This document shows, in pieces, positions 25,258-40,049 of a stretch of DNA of 64,000 bases (position 1 is the first letter of the stretch; each line of letters begins with the position of its first letter). Where the stretch lies: contig NZ_LMFY01000001.1 in assembly GCF_001426995.1 (NCBI RefSeq), positions 186,001 through 250,000 of the forward strand. Direction: 5' to 3'. The notes below the pieces were generated by a model. The model did not search any database. It saw nothing but the letters and a program-made list of their open reading frames with translations, and had not been told where the DNA came from. The position numbers and the translations under genes are program-made. The stretch comes from Microbacterium sp. Root553 (lineage in GTDB: Bacteria; Actinomycetota; Actinomycetes; Actinomycetales; Microbacteriaceae).

Positions 25258-25441
25258 GGTCGTCGTCTCCCCTGCTCCACAACGGTTGCGGCGCCTTTCA
25301 CTTGACGTCACGCGGCCCAGGCTGACGACGAAGACAAGCACCTCAGAATCCCTCACCCAATGCGTGAAGAATTCTCATTATGGCGTTGCTGCGAGCACTC
25401 CCCGTTCACTGGGACGTCGCCTCGTCCACCATCATCGCTAG

Positions 25442-25470
25442 TTTGCTCAGAACCCGAATTCCTTACACAC
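25442..25470 (-). promoter_or_regulatory. Shared accessory-region element, copy 3
   Basis: On the minus strand: GTGTGTAAGGAATTCG (25470 to 25455), 8 nt, GCAAA (25446 to 25442). It lies 185 nt before the GTG of the DUF4236-HEPN operon. It has the same order and 8-nt spacing as the two plus-strand copies. Confidence 0.6.
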
Positions 25471-25540
25471 TTTCTTCGCCCACCCGCCGGCGCGAGTGCT
25501 CGCGTCATGATGAGTCCAGTGCGTGAGACATGGGGCACAG

Positions 25541-25863
25541 ATGTACTTCGAAGTGAGCAACGACGCCGGCGGCCACCCGACATGGAAGCTGTTCGGCGAG
25601 AACCACGAGATGGTCGCGTGGGCTGGAGAGCTTCGCGAGCACGTACAACGCGCAGCGCGCCGCGCGCCGCGCGCGCATTCCGAGCGGCAGCAGACGTCGC
25701 CCTTTACGAGGTCTATCTCGATGGCGCAGCCAAGTACAGATGGCGCGCGCTCCGCGCAGACAACAAGGTGGCGGCCTCCGGCGAGGCGTTCGCCAACCGA
25801 TACAACGCCGAACGCGCGACGGAGAACGTACGCTCCGGCGCGGGTCGTGCGACGGGTCTCTGA
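25541..25863 (+). pseudogene. DUF1508/YegP-like gene with two frameshifts
   Basis: The first frame (MYFEVSNDAGGHPTWKLF, then VAWAG) is the start of a YegP-type repeat. At about 25627 the good reading moves to a second frame (SFASTYNAQRAAR), and at about 25670 to a third (AFRAAADVALYEVYLDGAAK, then YRWRALRADNKVAASGEAF and YNAERATENVR) ending at 25863. Two indels, the second in a GCGC-rich run, have destroyed it. Each YegP unit is a short beta-beta-alpha module of unknown function. An assembly error is possible but needs two independent errors within 50 nt. Confidence 0.75.
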
Positions 25864-26239
25864 GAGAGGACACCCCGCGCTACTAGGCGCCTTACTGTTC
25901 TAGAGGTACTCGCTTGAGGTGACTGAGCCCTCTGATCTCGAACTAAGCGACGCAGTCTTCGGCGAATGAGCGCACCTGGGCGCAGAAATCGTCATGGTCG
26001 CCCTCGCGGGGGCTGTGCTGCTCACGGCGAGGACCCTGGACTAAGCCTCTCAGGAGCCTGACCCCGAGCGCTTCGGTGCAACGTTGCGAAATAGGTGTGT
26101 AAGGAAGTCGCAGCAGGCGCAAAGGGTGCGGGATGGGACCGCTCTCCCGCGCGGATACTGAGATCGGAGGCCGAGAAGGAACTCCGACGGGGCGCACGAA
26201 TGGCCCCCGGTCATCTCACATCCTGACCCGGGAGGCATC
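25864..26239. other. Intergenic region before the secreted small protein
   Basis: No credible gene in 376 nt. It contains copy 2 of the shared element (26095-26123). The GGAGG Shine-Dalgarno of the next gene is at about 26231-26235. Confidence 0.5.
26095..26123 (+). promoter_or_regulatory. Shared accessory-region element, copy 2
   Basis: GTGTGTAAGGAAGTCG, 8 nt, GCAAAGGG. Compared with copy 1 over 34 nt, 25 positions are identical without gaps. It lies 116 nt before the ATG of the secreted protein that heads the ECF sigma operon. Confidence 0.6.
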
Positions 26240-26695
26240 ATGAAACGCACCATCACGGCCATCGCTGCACTCGTTCTCGCGCTGGTTCTTTCGCCTGCAG
26301 CGGCCAACGCGGAGACCGACGAGCTCCACCCGGACGTCGAGTACGCGTTGGAGGCCGTCCCCGGAGGTATCGCGGTCAGCGACACCGAGGTCGTGTGGCC
26401 CGCGCTCGGGATGATTCTTGAGGCTGAGTCTGCGATGCAACGAGCCGTCGGAAGCTGCGCCACCGGAACGTACTGTGCGTACGCCCAGCCTGGCCTTAAC
26501 GGCACAAAGCTGACCTTCACGATCTGCGCCAATGTGAGCACCTCCGCCCTGCAGACCGTGGGATCCATCGCCAACGGTCGAACTTCGGGTAGCGTGCGCG
26601 CGCGCAACTCTTCGGGGACGACACTTGCGACGGCTGGGGCGAACGGTTCCGCGAACGTCGGCGGAGGCACCACCAACCTCCTCTGCACTCTCTGA
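26240..26695 (+). CDS. Small secreted cysteine-containing protein (peptidase-inhibitor-like)
   Basis: 151 residues with a clear signal peptide (KR, hydrophobic core, AAANA). The mature C-terminal 80 residues contain four cysteines, in CATGTYCAY, TICANV and LLCTL. The pattern resembles peptidase inhibitor family I36 and similar small beta-gamma-crystallin-like secreted proteins of actinobacteria, but this is a loose resemblance. GGAGG lies five bases before the ATG. A sigma factor gene begins 31 nt downstream, which suggests a shared transcript, unusual for a secreted inhibitor. Confidence 0.75.
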   Translation: MKRTITAIAALVLALVLSPAAANAETDELHPDVEYALEAVPGGIAVSDTEVVWPALGMILEAESAMQRAVGSCATGTYCAYAQPGLNGTKLTFTICANVSTSALQTVGSIANGRTSGSVRARNSSGTTLATAGANGSANVGGGTTNLLCTL

Positions 26696-26725
26696 TTCGC
26701 CGGATAGCCTGAGGGGACGAGCAGG

Positions 26726-27343
26726 GTGAGCGAGACGGCGGTGATCATGCGGGGCAGTCTTTTCGACAACCTCCGCGTCGTCATGGACAACGGCGATTAC
26801 TTCCCGTCAATCACTTCGTCACGCTCCAGCGGTTCCTCCCAGACGACCGGCCCCAACAAGGCCGTCGTATTCCGCGGCCTCTTCGACGAGTACTGGCCTG
26901 TGGTTCGGCACCACCTCTCCTGCTTCCTCGAAAGTCAGGAGGAAGCTGACGAGATTGCCGCAGAGGTATTCGTCGTCGCTTGGCGGAAGCTGAGTCCTCG
27001 GAAGCCGATGGGCCTGCGGTGGTTCATTCGCACCGCGGACAACAAGCTCCGCGATGTCGACCGCAGTGCTCGCTCGCGGGGACGGGCACTGGATGCACTC
27101 AGCCGCGGTCTCCAGAACGCGGCGGACAGAATTCACCCGCTGGAGGCGTTGGCCCTTCGCCAGGCGATGAAGATCCTCAACGCGCGTGAGCGTCAGGTCG
27201 TCGTCCTCACGTATTGGGACGAGCTCAACGCCGGGGAGGTCGCGGAGGTACTGCATTGCAGTCCGGCGGCCGTCTGGACCACACTTACCCGAGCACGCAC
27301 GAAACTGCGAACGCAGCTGGTAACGAAGGAGGGCGAACGATGA
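26726..27343 (+). CDS. ECF-type sigma factor of the accessory region
   Basis: 205 residues. Region 2 lies about residues 50-115 (FRGLFDEYWPVVRHHL, EADEIAAEVFVVAWRKL, RWFIRTADNKLRDVDR) and region 4 about 145-200 (LNARERQVVVLTYWDELNAGEVAEVL, then CSPAAVWTTLTRARTKLR). The N-terminal 45 residues are Ser-rich and could be over-called; ATG 26747 or 26783 are alternatives to the GTG used. The stop overlaps the next gene (ATGA). Being downstream of a copy of the shared element, it may control its own operon and the other element-bearing units; that is inference. Confidence 0.88.
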   Translation: MSETAVIMRGSLFDNLRVVMDNGDYFPSITSSRSSGSSQTTGPNKAVVFRGLFDEYWPVVRHHLSCFLESQEEADEIAAEVFVVAWRKLSPRKPMGLRWFIRTADNKLRDVDRSARSRGRALDALSRGLQNAADRIHPLEALALRQAMKILNARERQVVVLTYWDELNAGEVAEVLHCSPAAVWTTLTRARTKLRTQLVTKEGER

Positions 27344-28326
27344 ACATCTCCGACGACGAGCTCGACCGACTGTTTCGCGCCTCGAAGCCCGCGTCCGCGG
27401 AGCGCTTCGCCCCACTCACCGCGCGCGAGATTGCCATTCGTGAAGGCATCATTCGACAGACCTTCGCTCCCTCTCCCACCCGTCGCCGACGCGTCGGCTG
27501 GGCATGGGGCGGAGTCACCGCTGCTGTCGCGTCCATCGCGGTCATCACCCTCATCGCGGTGAACGTCCTTGGCCCCACGCAATCCGCCGTCGCCCTCACT
27601 CCCCCACCCCTTCAATACGCCAACGCACAACCGCTGGACGCCGTGGTCGCCGACGCGCAGCAGAAACTTGACCTGTCCGCTGAGGTCGCCCAGCAGTCCG
27701 AAGTAAGAGCCATCGGCTGGGGATGGAACATCGACATCGCGAAGGAGCACGTCGAAGTGGTTCCGCAGGAGTCGCTGTTCGAGTGGTCGCCAGAAACAGG
27801 TTCGGTCAGCACCGTCATCGCCGCCGAGTCCTACTGGGCAGATGGTGAGCGACCGGAGGGCGTTACGGAGAGCCCCTACAAGCCAGGCGATGTGATCAGT
27901 GAAGTCCAGACGAACCCGGAGGATCTCGATATCCCCGCCGGGGTGATGGCTCTAAAAGGCGCAAGCCGCGAGGACCTATCCGCGGCTCTGGCGGACATCG
28001 GTGCCACGCCCGACTCCTCGTCCGGAGAGCTTCTCCTCGCCATAGGCCAGCTCCTGAGCTACTGGACCTTGACGGACGAGCAGCACGCCACCCTCATCAG
28101 CATGCTGGTCGATGCGGGCGGAGTCACCGTCCTCGGCGAGTCGAAGGACCGCTTGGGCCGAGACGTGACGGGCCTTCGCGTCGCTGACGAAAACAGTGAA
28201 TTCCAGAACACGCTTCTCATCTCCCGCGACACCGGCCGAATCGTCGGCATGGAGAATGAGCTCACCAAGCCGATGGACTTCATCCCCGCCGGCGTCGTCG
28301 GATACACGCTGTGGGACGTCGAGTAA
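27340..28326 (+). CDS. Single-pass membrane protein coupled to the ECF sigma factor (likely anti-sigma)
   Basis: 328 residues. A cytoplasmic N-terminus of about 45 residues (ISDDELDRLFRASKP) is followed by one helix (VGWAWGGVTAAVASIAVITLIAVNVL, about 48-73) and a 250-residue outside domain (VRAIGWGWNIDIAKEHVEVVPQ..., SREDLSAALADIG...). This matches the plan of CU044_5270-type proteins that follow sigma factors in actinobacteria. Position, topology and the ATGA coupling make it the probable membrane sensor and anti-sigma. No zinc-binding HxxxCxxC is present, so it is not a ZAS-type anti-sigma. Confidence 0.78.
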   Translation: MNISDDELDRLFRASKPASAERFAPLTAREIAIREGIIRQTFAPSPTRRRRVGWAWGGVTAAVASIAVITLIAVNVLGPTQSAVALTPPPLQYANAQPLDAVVADAQQKLDLSAEVAQQSEVRAIGWGWNIDIAKEHVEVVPQESLFEWSPETGSVSTVIAAESYWADGERPEGVTESPYKPGDVISEVQTNPEDLDIPAGVMALKGASREDLSAALADIGATPDSSSGELLLAIGQLLSYWTLTDEQHATLISMLVDAGGVTVLGESKDRLGRDVTGLRVADENSEFQNTLLISRDTGRIVGMENELTKPMDFIPAGVVGYTLWDVE

Positions 28327-28596
28327 CCAGCGCCGATTTTCGCCACGCCAGAGGACGCAACAGCGGACGGGCGGGCGCCCTCTGTTCCCACCCCATCTGC
28401 CGCCGTAGTGCGCGAAACACGCATTCTCGGGGCACTCGACGAGCGGGCGTCGTTGAACGACAGGGATGACCTGAGCTGTAATCGCAGCGAACCGCGGCCT
28501 CGACTGTGAGTTCGTTGACGATTTTGGGTACGCCGTCCGGGGCGATGGTCTTCGGGATGCGCAACGCGGCGGCCATGAGTGGACATAACAGAGGTC
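28327..28596. other. Region between anti-sigma gene and insertion sequence
   Basis: Mostly non-coding. A minus-strand piece near 28480-28576 (LRIPKTIAPDGVPKIVNELTVEAA) reads like the start of a protein but dissolves within 35 codons. It is probably another remnant interrupted by the insertion sequence or by older rearrangement. Confidence 0.35.
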
Positions 28597-28622
28597 GGGA
28601 CTGCTGACGGTTTGGTTGACTC
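28597..28622 (+). repeat. Left terminal inverted repeat of the IS3-family element
   Basis: 26 nt beginning GGGACTGCTGACGG. It matches the complement of 29691-29716 except C against G at position 12. Confidence 0.88.
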
Positions 28623-28664
28623 CAACGCTGTGAGGATTTCGGTTCTCACGGGAGGATGGTCAAT

Positions 28665-28949
28665 GTGCCCAAAGCATTCCCCAAGGAGTTCCGGAATGAT
28701 GTCGTCGCGGTCGCGCGTCGGGGCGACGCCCCGATCAGCCGGATCGCGAAAGACTTCGGCGTCTCGGAGTCGTGCCTGCAACGCTGGCTCAAGATCACCG
28801 ACATCGAAGACGGCATCAAGCCCGGTGTGACCCAGGCCGACGCAGCCGAGCTGCGAGAGGCGCGCAAACGCATCCGGTTACTCGAGCAGGAGAACGAGAT
28901 CCTCCGCCGAGCGGCGGCGTATCTGTCACAGGCCTCACTCCCCAAATGA
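28665..28949 (+). CDS. IS3-family transposase OrfA
   Basis: 94 residues. A helix-turn-helix of the IS3 OrfA type (PKAFPKEFRNDVVAVARRG, ISRIAKDFGVSESCLQRWLK) is followed by a leucine-zipper-like tail (LREARKRIRLLEQENEILRRAAAYL). The GTG at 28665 is preferred because relatives begin with PKAFP and GGAGG lies nine bases upstream; the ATG at 28656 touches the GGAGG. It works with OrfB by -1 frameshifting to bind the element ends. Confidence 0.88.
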   Translation: MPKAFPKEFRNDVVAVARRGDAPISRIAKDFGVSESCLQRWLKITDIEDGIKPGVTQADAAELREARKRIRLLEQENEILRRAAAYLSQASLPK

Positions 28950-29674
28950 TGTTCCCGCTGGTCCATGAACTGGCCGCTGACCGGATTCTTCCGGTGGCGT
29001 GCGAACCCCGTGTCGCAACGCGACTGGGACAACTGGCAGCATCGGAACGGCGCGTATGGCGGCTGTGCTCTGAACAGAAACTGTGGTCGGTGTTCTCGAA
29101 GAAACGCGGCCTGAACCGGAAAGCCGGACCGCCCGTCCACGACGATCTCGTGCTCCGCGACTTCACCGCGACACGGGCGGACCAGTTGTGGTTGACCGAC
29201 ACCACCGAGCACTGGACGGACGAGGGGAAGCTGTATCTCTGCGCGATCAAAGACGTCCACTCGAACCGGATCGTCGGTTACTCGCTCGATTCACGGATGA
29301 CGGCGGAGCTGGCAGTCGCCGCGCTTCGCAACGCGGTTGCGCTGCGCGAACCCGTCGGAACGACGCTGCACTCGGACCGCGGGTCCCAGTTTCGGTCGCG
29401 GAAGTTCGTCGAGCTGCTCCGCCAGAGCGGGATCACGGGATCGATGGGGCGCGTCGGCGTCTGCGCGGATAATGCGGCGATGGAGTCGTTCTTCGCGCTG
29501 CTGCAGAAGAACGTCCTCAACAAGAAGAGGTGGCACTCGAGACAAGAGCTCCGCCTCGAGATCGTGACCTGGATCGAGCGGACCTACCACCGCCGACGCC
29601 GGCAACGACGACTCGGAAGGCTCACACCCATCGAGTTCGAGATAATCAACACACAAGCCGCTCACGCGGCCTGA
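28946..29674 (+). pseudogene. IS3-family transposase OrfB with internal deletions
   Basis: 242 residues from MMFPLVHELAADRI. The DDE catalytic core is complete: WLTDTTEHW (D), LHSDRGSQF (D) and DNAAMESFFALLQKN (E). The N-terminal part is not. After ADRI the DNA encodes RWRANPVSQRDWDN, normal for the family, only in the +1 frame. The reading then returns to the main frame at ASERRVW. Two compensating deletions removed about 60 residues, including most of the HTH_21-like region. The frame is open but the protein is probably inactive. Confidence 0.75.
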
Positions 29675-29690
29675 ATACCCCAAACAAGAC

Positions 29691-29716
29691 GAGTCAACCA
29701 AACCCTCAGCAGTCCC
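29691..29716 (-). repeat. Right terminal inverted repeat of the IS3-family element
   Basis: Complement of the left end, 25 of 26 positions. It lies 17 nt after the orfB stop. Confidence 0.88.
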
Positions 29717-29901
29717 CATCGTCGAACTCGCGTCCGGTTCGGGCCTTCGGCAAACTGAGGAACCGCCCAGTCCGTCCCGACCGAGACTCATTTGGTACTC
29801 ACTACACTCGGCACCCCAGCCAGCGCACCGATCATGTGAGACTGCTTATGATCGGCAGCGGCCACGATGGTTGTCTCAAATAGGCAAGCAAAGCGTTGAA
29901 A

Positions 29902-29939
29902 CGAAGAAGAGCCGTCGACTCCTCGACGGCTCTTCTTCG
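29902..29939. terminator. 17-bp hairpin terminator
   Basis: CGAAGAAGAGCCGTCGA (29902-29918), loop CTCC, then its exact complement (29923-29939). On the minus strand it is followed by TTTC and lies about 60 nt past tRNA-Tyr, so it likely ends the tRNA transcript. The 280 nt between the insertion sequence and the tRNA hold nothing else recognisable. Confidence 0.75.
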
Positions 29940-30001
29940 GTATTCCGGTCTAGCTGAGATACGAGAACGTAAGCCGGCTAGAACCGAGAACACCCCTGTG
30001 G

Positions 30002-30083
30002 TGGCGAGTGAGGGATTCGAACCCCCGAATGCTGAGCAGTCTGATTTACAGTCAGATCCCTTTGGCCGCTTGGGTAACTCGCC
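30002..30083 (-). tRNA. tRNA-Tyr (anticodon GTA)
   Basis: Class II tRNA with a long variable arm. The acceptor is GGCGAGT / ACTCGCC with discriminator A, the anticodon stem TCTGACT...AATCAGA-like with loop anticodon GTA, and the T-loop TTCGAAT. CCA is encoded directly after it (30001-29999), unlike the other two tRNAs here. It marks the right edge of the accessory region and is a possible integration site. Confidence 0.94.
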
Positions 30084-30169
30084 ATTGCACACCCGTCCGA
30101 CTTGGACAGCCAACCGGGGGCACGATAGATAATCATACCTGCCGGAGGCGGGGGCGAGAAATCGGATCG

Positions 30170-31099
30170 TCAGCTGCCGAAGACGCCCCGGTCAGCATCG
30201 GCCAGGGACTCCGGGGTGCGCAGCAGACCGCCCTCCGCTCGGCACGTGGCGGCTGCGACCTCCATGGCTCGCACGAGGACCCGCCGCCATCCCTCGGCAT
30301 CCACGGGGGTGCCGTCGGCAAGGCCCGCGGCCACCGCCGCCAACGTCGCATCGCCCGCCCCGACGGTGTCGACCACTCGGCCGGGCAGCGTGGAGATCGG
30401 TGCGGTGACGACCGCGCCGTCCGTCTCGAGCGTCGCGCCGTCGGACCCCGCGGTCGCGAGGACCGCGCGCACGCCGAGGGAGCGCAAACGGGAACGCAGC
30501 GCGTCGAGATCGCCGTCATACAGGAGCCCCGCGTCGTCGACGCCGACCTTGACGATCGATGCCCCCGCGGCCACGCGCTCGAACCCGCGCACGAACTCCT
30601 CTCGATCGCTCAGCATCCCCGCTCGGGGGTTGGGGTCGATCGCCAGGCGCGCATCGCCCACGGCGTCGACGAGGGCGTCGACCTCGGCAGGGACGTCGAA
30701 GGGGAAACAACTGACGGCGACGAGTCCGGCGTCCGAGATCGCCTGCACGGCCTGCTCCGAGTAGCGGATGCTGCGCCGCTGCGCCGCCTCGTTGAAGACG
30801 TACACGGGTTCGCCGTCAGCACCGCGTTCGACGATCGCCCGGGACGAGCCGTTCGGCGCTGTGCTCGAGATCAGCGTCACGCCGTGGTCGTCGAGGTACT
30901 CGCGGATGTGGGCACCCGCCTCGTCATCGCCGACCATGGCGATGAGCGTCGTCGGAACGCCGAGGCGACGCAGCCCCACCGCGACGTTCAGCGCAGCACC
31001 GCCGACCAGCTCTCGCACGCCGCCGTCACCGCGGATCTCATCGATCAGCGCATCGCCGATCACGACGGCGCCGGGTGCTCGGGAGGATTCATCACTCAT
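30170..31099 (-). CDS. PfkB-family carbohydrate kinase
   Basis: 309 residues of the ribokinase/PfkB fold. GGAALNVAVGLRRLG (about 32-46) is the N-terminal PfkB signature and the C-terminal VVDTVGAGDATLAAVAAGLADG carries the anion-hole GAGD with the catalytic aspartate. The substrate is probably fructose or another sugar; sequence alone does not settle it. The start MSDESS at 31099 is preferred over an upstream arginine-rich extension. It is divergent from the lipoprotein gene and may use a short shared promoter region. Confidence 0.9.
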   Translation of the reverse strand: MSDESSRAPGAVVIGDALIDEIRGDGGVRELVGGAALNVAVGLRRLGVPTTLIAMVGDDEAGAHIREYLDDHGVTLISSTAPNGSSRAIVERGADGEPVYVFNEAAQRRSIRYSEQAVQAISDAGLVAVSCFPFDVPAEVDALVDAVGDARLAIDPNPRAGMLSDREEFVRGFERVAAGASIVKVGVDDAGLLYDGDLDALRSRLRSLGVRAVLATAGSDGATLETDGAVVTAPISTLPGRVVDTVGAGDATLAAVAAGLADGTPVDAEGWRRVLVRAMEVAAATCRAEGGLLRTPESLADADRGVFGS

Positions 31100-31185
31100 T
31101 CCGCCGAGACTACCGCGCCACGAGCTTCCGTGTCGGCACGGTCCGCCTGCGCCGCGAGGCATCGACCGCGCGCTACGGTGAGCGC

Positions 31186-31788
31186 ATGAACGCGCGACTC
31201 GCCGCCGGCGCTGCGGCTCTCCTGCTCACCGCTGTCTTGGCCGGCTGCGGGGGCCCCGGCGGCGGGTCCGATTCCGGTGGCGCGAGCGCCTCCCCAGATA
31301 CATCCGCGAGCGCAGACCCGGAGGGCACGTCGAGCCCGTCGCCCTCAGCCTCGCCGACACCGACCTCCACTCCGGTCGCCCTTCCCACCGACTGCCGCGC
31401 CATCCTCTCGGATGCCGTCCTCGCGCAGCTCGACGGCATCCCTCTCAACGACGCGGCCTTCGGCCCCTCGGGCGTCGGAGACGACGGCACCCTCACCTGC
31501 ATCTGGGGCGACCCCGGCGCCGACACCACCAACCTGGTGACCACCGTGTCAGGCATGAACCGCGGCCCTGCGCTCGACATGCTCAACGCGCTCGTCACGA
31601 ACGAGGGCTTCAGCTGCTTCACGCCCGACGACGGCACGCGGTGCGAGAAGACCTGGCCGAACGCACAGTATCCGGTCACAGACGGACGCACGCTGTTCTG
31701 GCGCGACGACATCCTGATCGACACGCGGTACTCCAACCTCGCGCCGGACGGCTACACCTCGAGCATCATCGCGCACCTGTTCGACTGA
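31186..31788 (+). CDS. Secreted lipoprotein, unknown
   Basis: 200 residues. The lipobox LAGC is at residues 19-22, after a hydrophobic signal. A Ser/Thr/Pro-rich linker (about 30-65) leads to a C-terminal domain with cysteine pairs (DCRAI...LTCIW and FSCF...RCEKTW), compatible with two disulfides. It would be anchored to the outer face of the membrane. There is no family I can name; similar DUF3558-like lipoproteins exist in actinobacteria. It ends before a shared terminator with rpoC. Confidence 0.82.
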   Translation: MNARLAAGAAALLLTAVLAGCGGPGGGSDSGGASASPDTSASADPEGTSSPSPSASPTPTSTPVALPTDCRAILSDAVLAQLDGIPLNDAAFGPSGVGDDGTLTCIWGDPGADTTNLVTTVSGMNRGPALDMLNALVTNEGFSCFTPDDGTRCEKTWPNAQYPVTDGRTLFWRDDILIDTRYSNLAPDGYTSSIIAHLFD

Positions 31789-31825
31789 TCCCGCCCGGGC
31801 ACGACTGCTCCTGTCCGGACACGAA

Positions 31826-31856
31826 GAAGGCCCCGGGCGGATCGCCCGGGGCCTTC
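31826..31856. terminator. Bidirectional terminator between lipoprotein gene and rpoC
   Basis: GAAGGCCCCGGGCG (31826-31839), loop GAT, CGCCCGGGGCCTTC (31843-31856): a 14-bp perfect stem, with T-rich ends on both sides. It lies 17 nt past the rpoC stop and 38 nt past the lipoprotein stop. Confidence 0.85.
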
Positions 31857-31872
31857 TCACTCACTCAGTACG

Positions 31873-35748
<3,876 letters not shown>

Positions 35749-35833
35749 AAATTCTCCTGTGTAGGAATTCTTCTGAAGAAATCGGGGAGGCGGGTCGCCG
35801 TCCGAGCGTCACGCCCGGACGGCGACCTGGGCC

Positions 35834-39337
<3,504 letters not shown>

Positions 39338-39463
39338 GGGAATAACCTCCGTGAGCCCCGCAGGGCTTCTCGATTCCTTTGTCGTCAGGTGGAGTGTGCG
39401 CTCAGAAGCTCAACGAAATGCCGACCACCATATGAGGGCATGGAGAAGCGAGCGCAACTACCA

Positions 39464-39492
39464 ACTATACGCACGATACGGCGACATGGCAA
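39464..39492 (-). promoter_or_regulatory. Housekeeping-sigma promoter of rpoBC
   Basis: On the minus strand: TTGCCA (39492-39487), a 17-nt spacer, TATAGT (39469-39464). The transcript would have a 5' leader of about 120 nt before the rpoB TTG, with a small AGCCC/GGGCT hairpin near 39354-39369. The rest of the 300-nt divergent region shows nothing else clear. Confidence 0.75.
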
Positions 39493-39641
39493 GTGCAGTC
39501 CTTGACCAATCTCGGATGCTGCGGTATTGACGCCTGGCGCTCGTGTGGGTGCACGTCCGTACCGGGCGACCGGTCTACCACTGCGAGCCTTCCCCGCGCA
39601 AGACCTCCCGGCCGCGGGCGGCCGCGTGCCAGCATCGATCC

Positions 39642-40019
39642 ATGACTCTCCGCCCCCTCCCGCCCCGCGACTCGGACGATGCGTCCGGCATGGAGTCCGG
39701 GCTGATGGCGGACATCGCTGCAGGAAGCCAGAGCGCGTTCGCCCAGCTGTACGACGTCACCTGCGCGCAGATCTTCGGACTGATCCTCAGTGTGATCCCC
39801 AGTCGCCGTGCGGCCGAGGACGTGCTGCAGGACTGCTACCTGCACGTGTGGGCGCGTGCCGTGGAGTTCGATGCGCGCCGCGGCGACGTGCGCGCGTGGA
39901 TCTCGGGGATCGCGCACCGCCGTGCCGTCGAGCGGACCCTCTCGGCGACGGCCGGCACTCCCGTGACGCCGCCGTCCGCCGATGGGCTGCACCCGGGCGG
40001 TGCCGCCGCAGTCGCGTGA
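39642..40019 (+). CDS. Sigma factor fragment with region 2 only
   Basis: 125 residues. Region 2 is complete (FAQLYDVTCAQIFGLIL, RAAEDVLQDCYLHVWARAVEF, VRAWISGIAHRRAVERT), of the SigK-like type. The protein then ends after a Pro/Ala-rich tail at the stop 40017-40019. Region 4, which reads the -35 element, is absent and not found in any downstream frame before the next gene. It could be a truncated remnant or a region-2-only regulator that competes for core polymerase. It is divergent from rpoB. Confidence 0.72.
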   Translation: MTLRPLPPRDSDDASGMESGLMADIAAGSQSAFAQLYDVTCAQIFGLILSVIPSRRAAEDVLQDCYLHVWARAVEFDARRGDVRAWISGIAHRRAVERTLSATAGTPVTPPSADGLHPGGAAAVA

Positions 40020-40049
40020 GCGGCTGCGACGGCCTCCCGCCCCGAGCGA

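Larger units (their letters stand above)
28597..29716 (+). mobile_element. IS3-family insertion sequence, internally deleted
   Basis: Terminal inverted repeats are GGGACTGCTGACGGTTTGGT... (28597-28622) and its complement at 29691-29716, differing at one of 26 positions. Inside are orfA and orfB with a 1-nt-overlap style junction (ATGA at 28946). No 3-bp target duplication is obvious (GTC on the left, CAT on the right), which suggests rearrangement after insertion. At 1,120 bp it is shorter than the 1.2-1.3 kb usual for such elements; the missing part lies in orfB. Confidence 0.88.
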
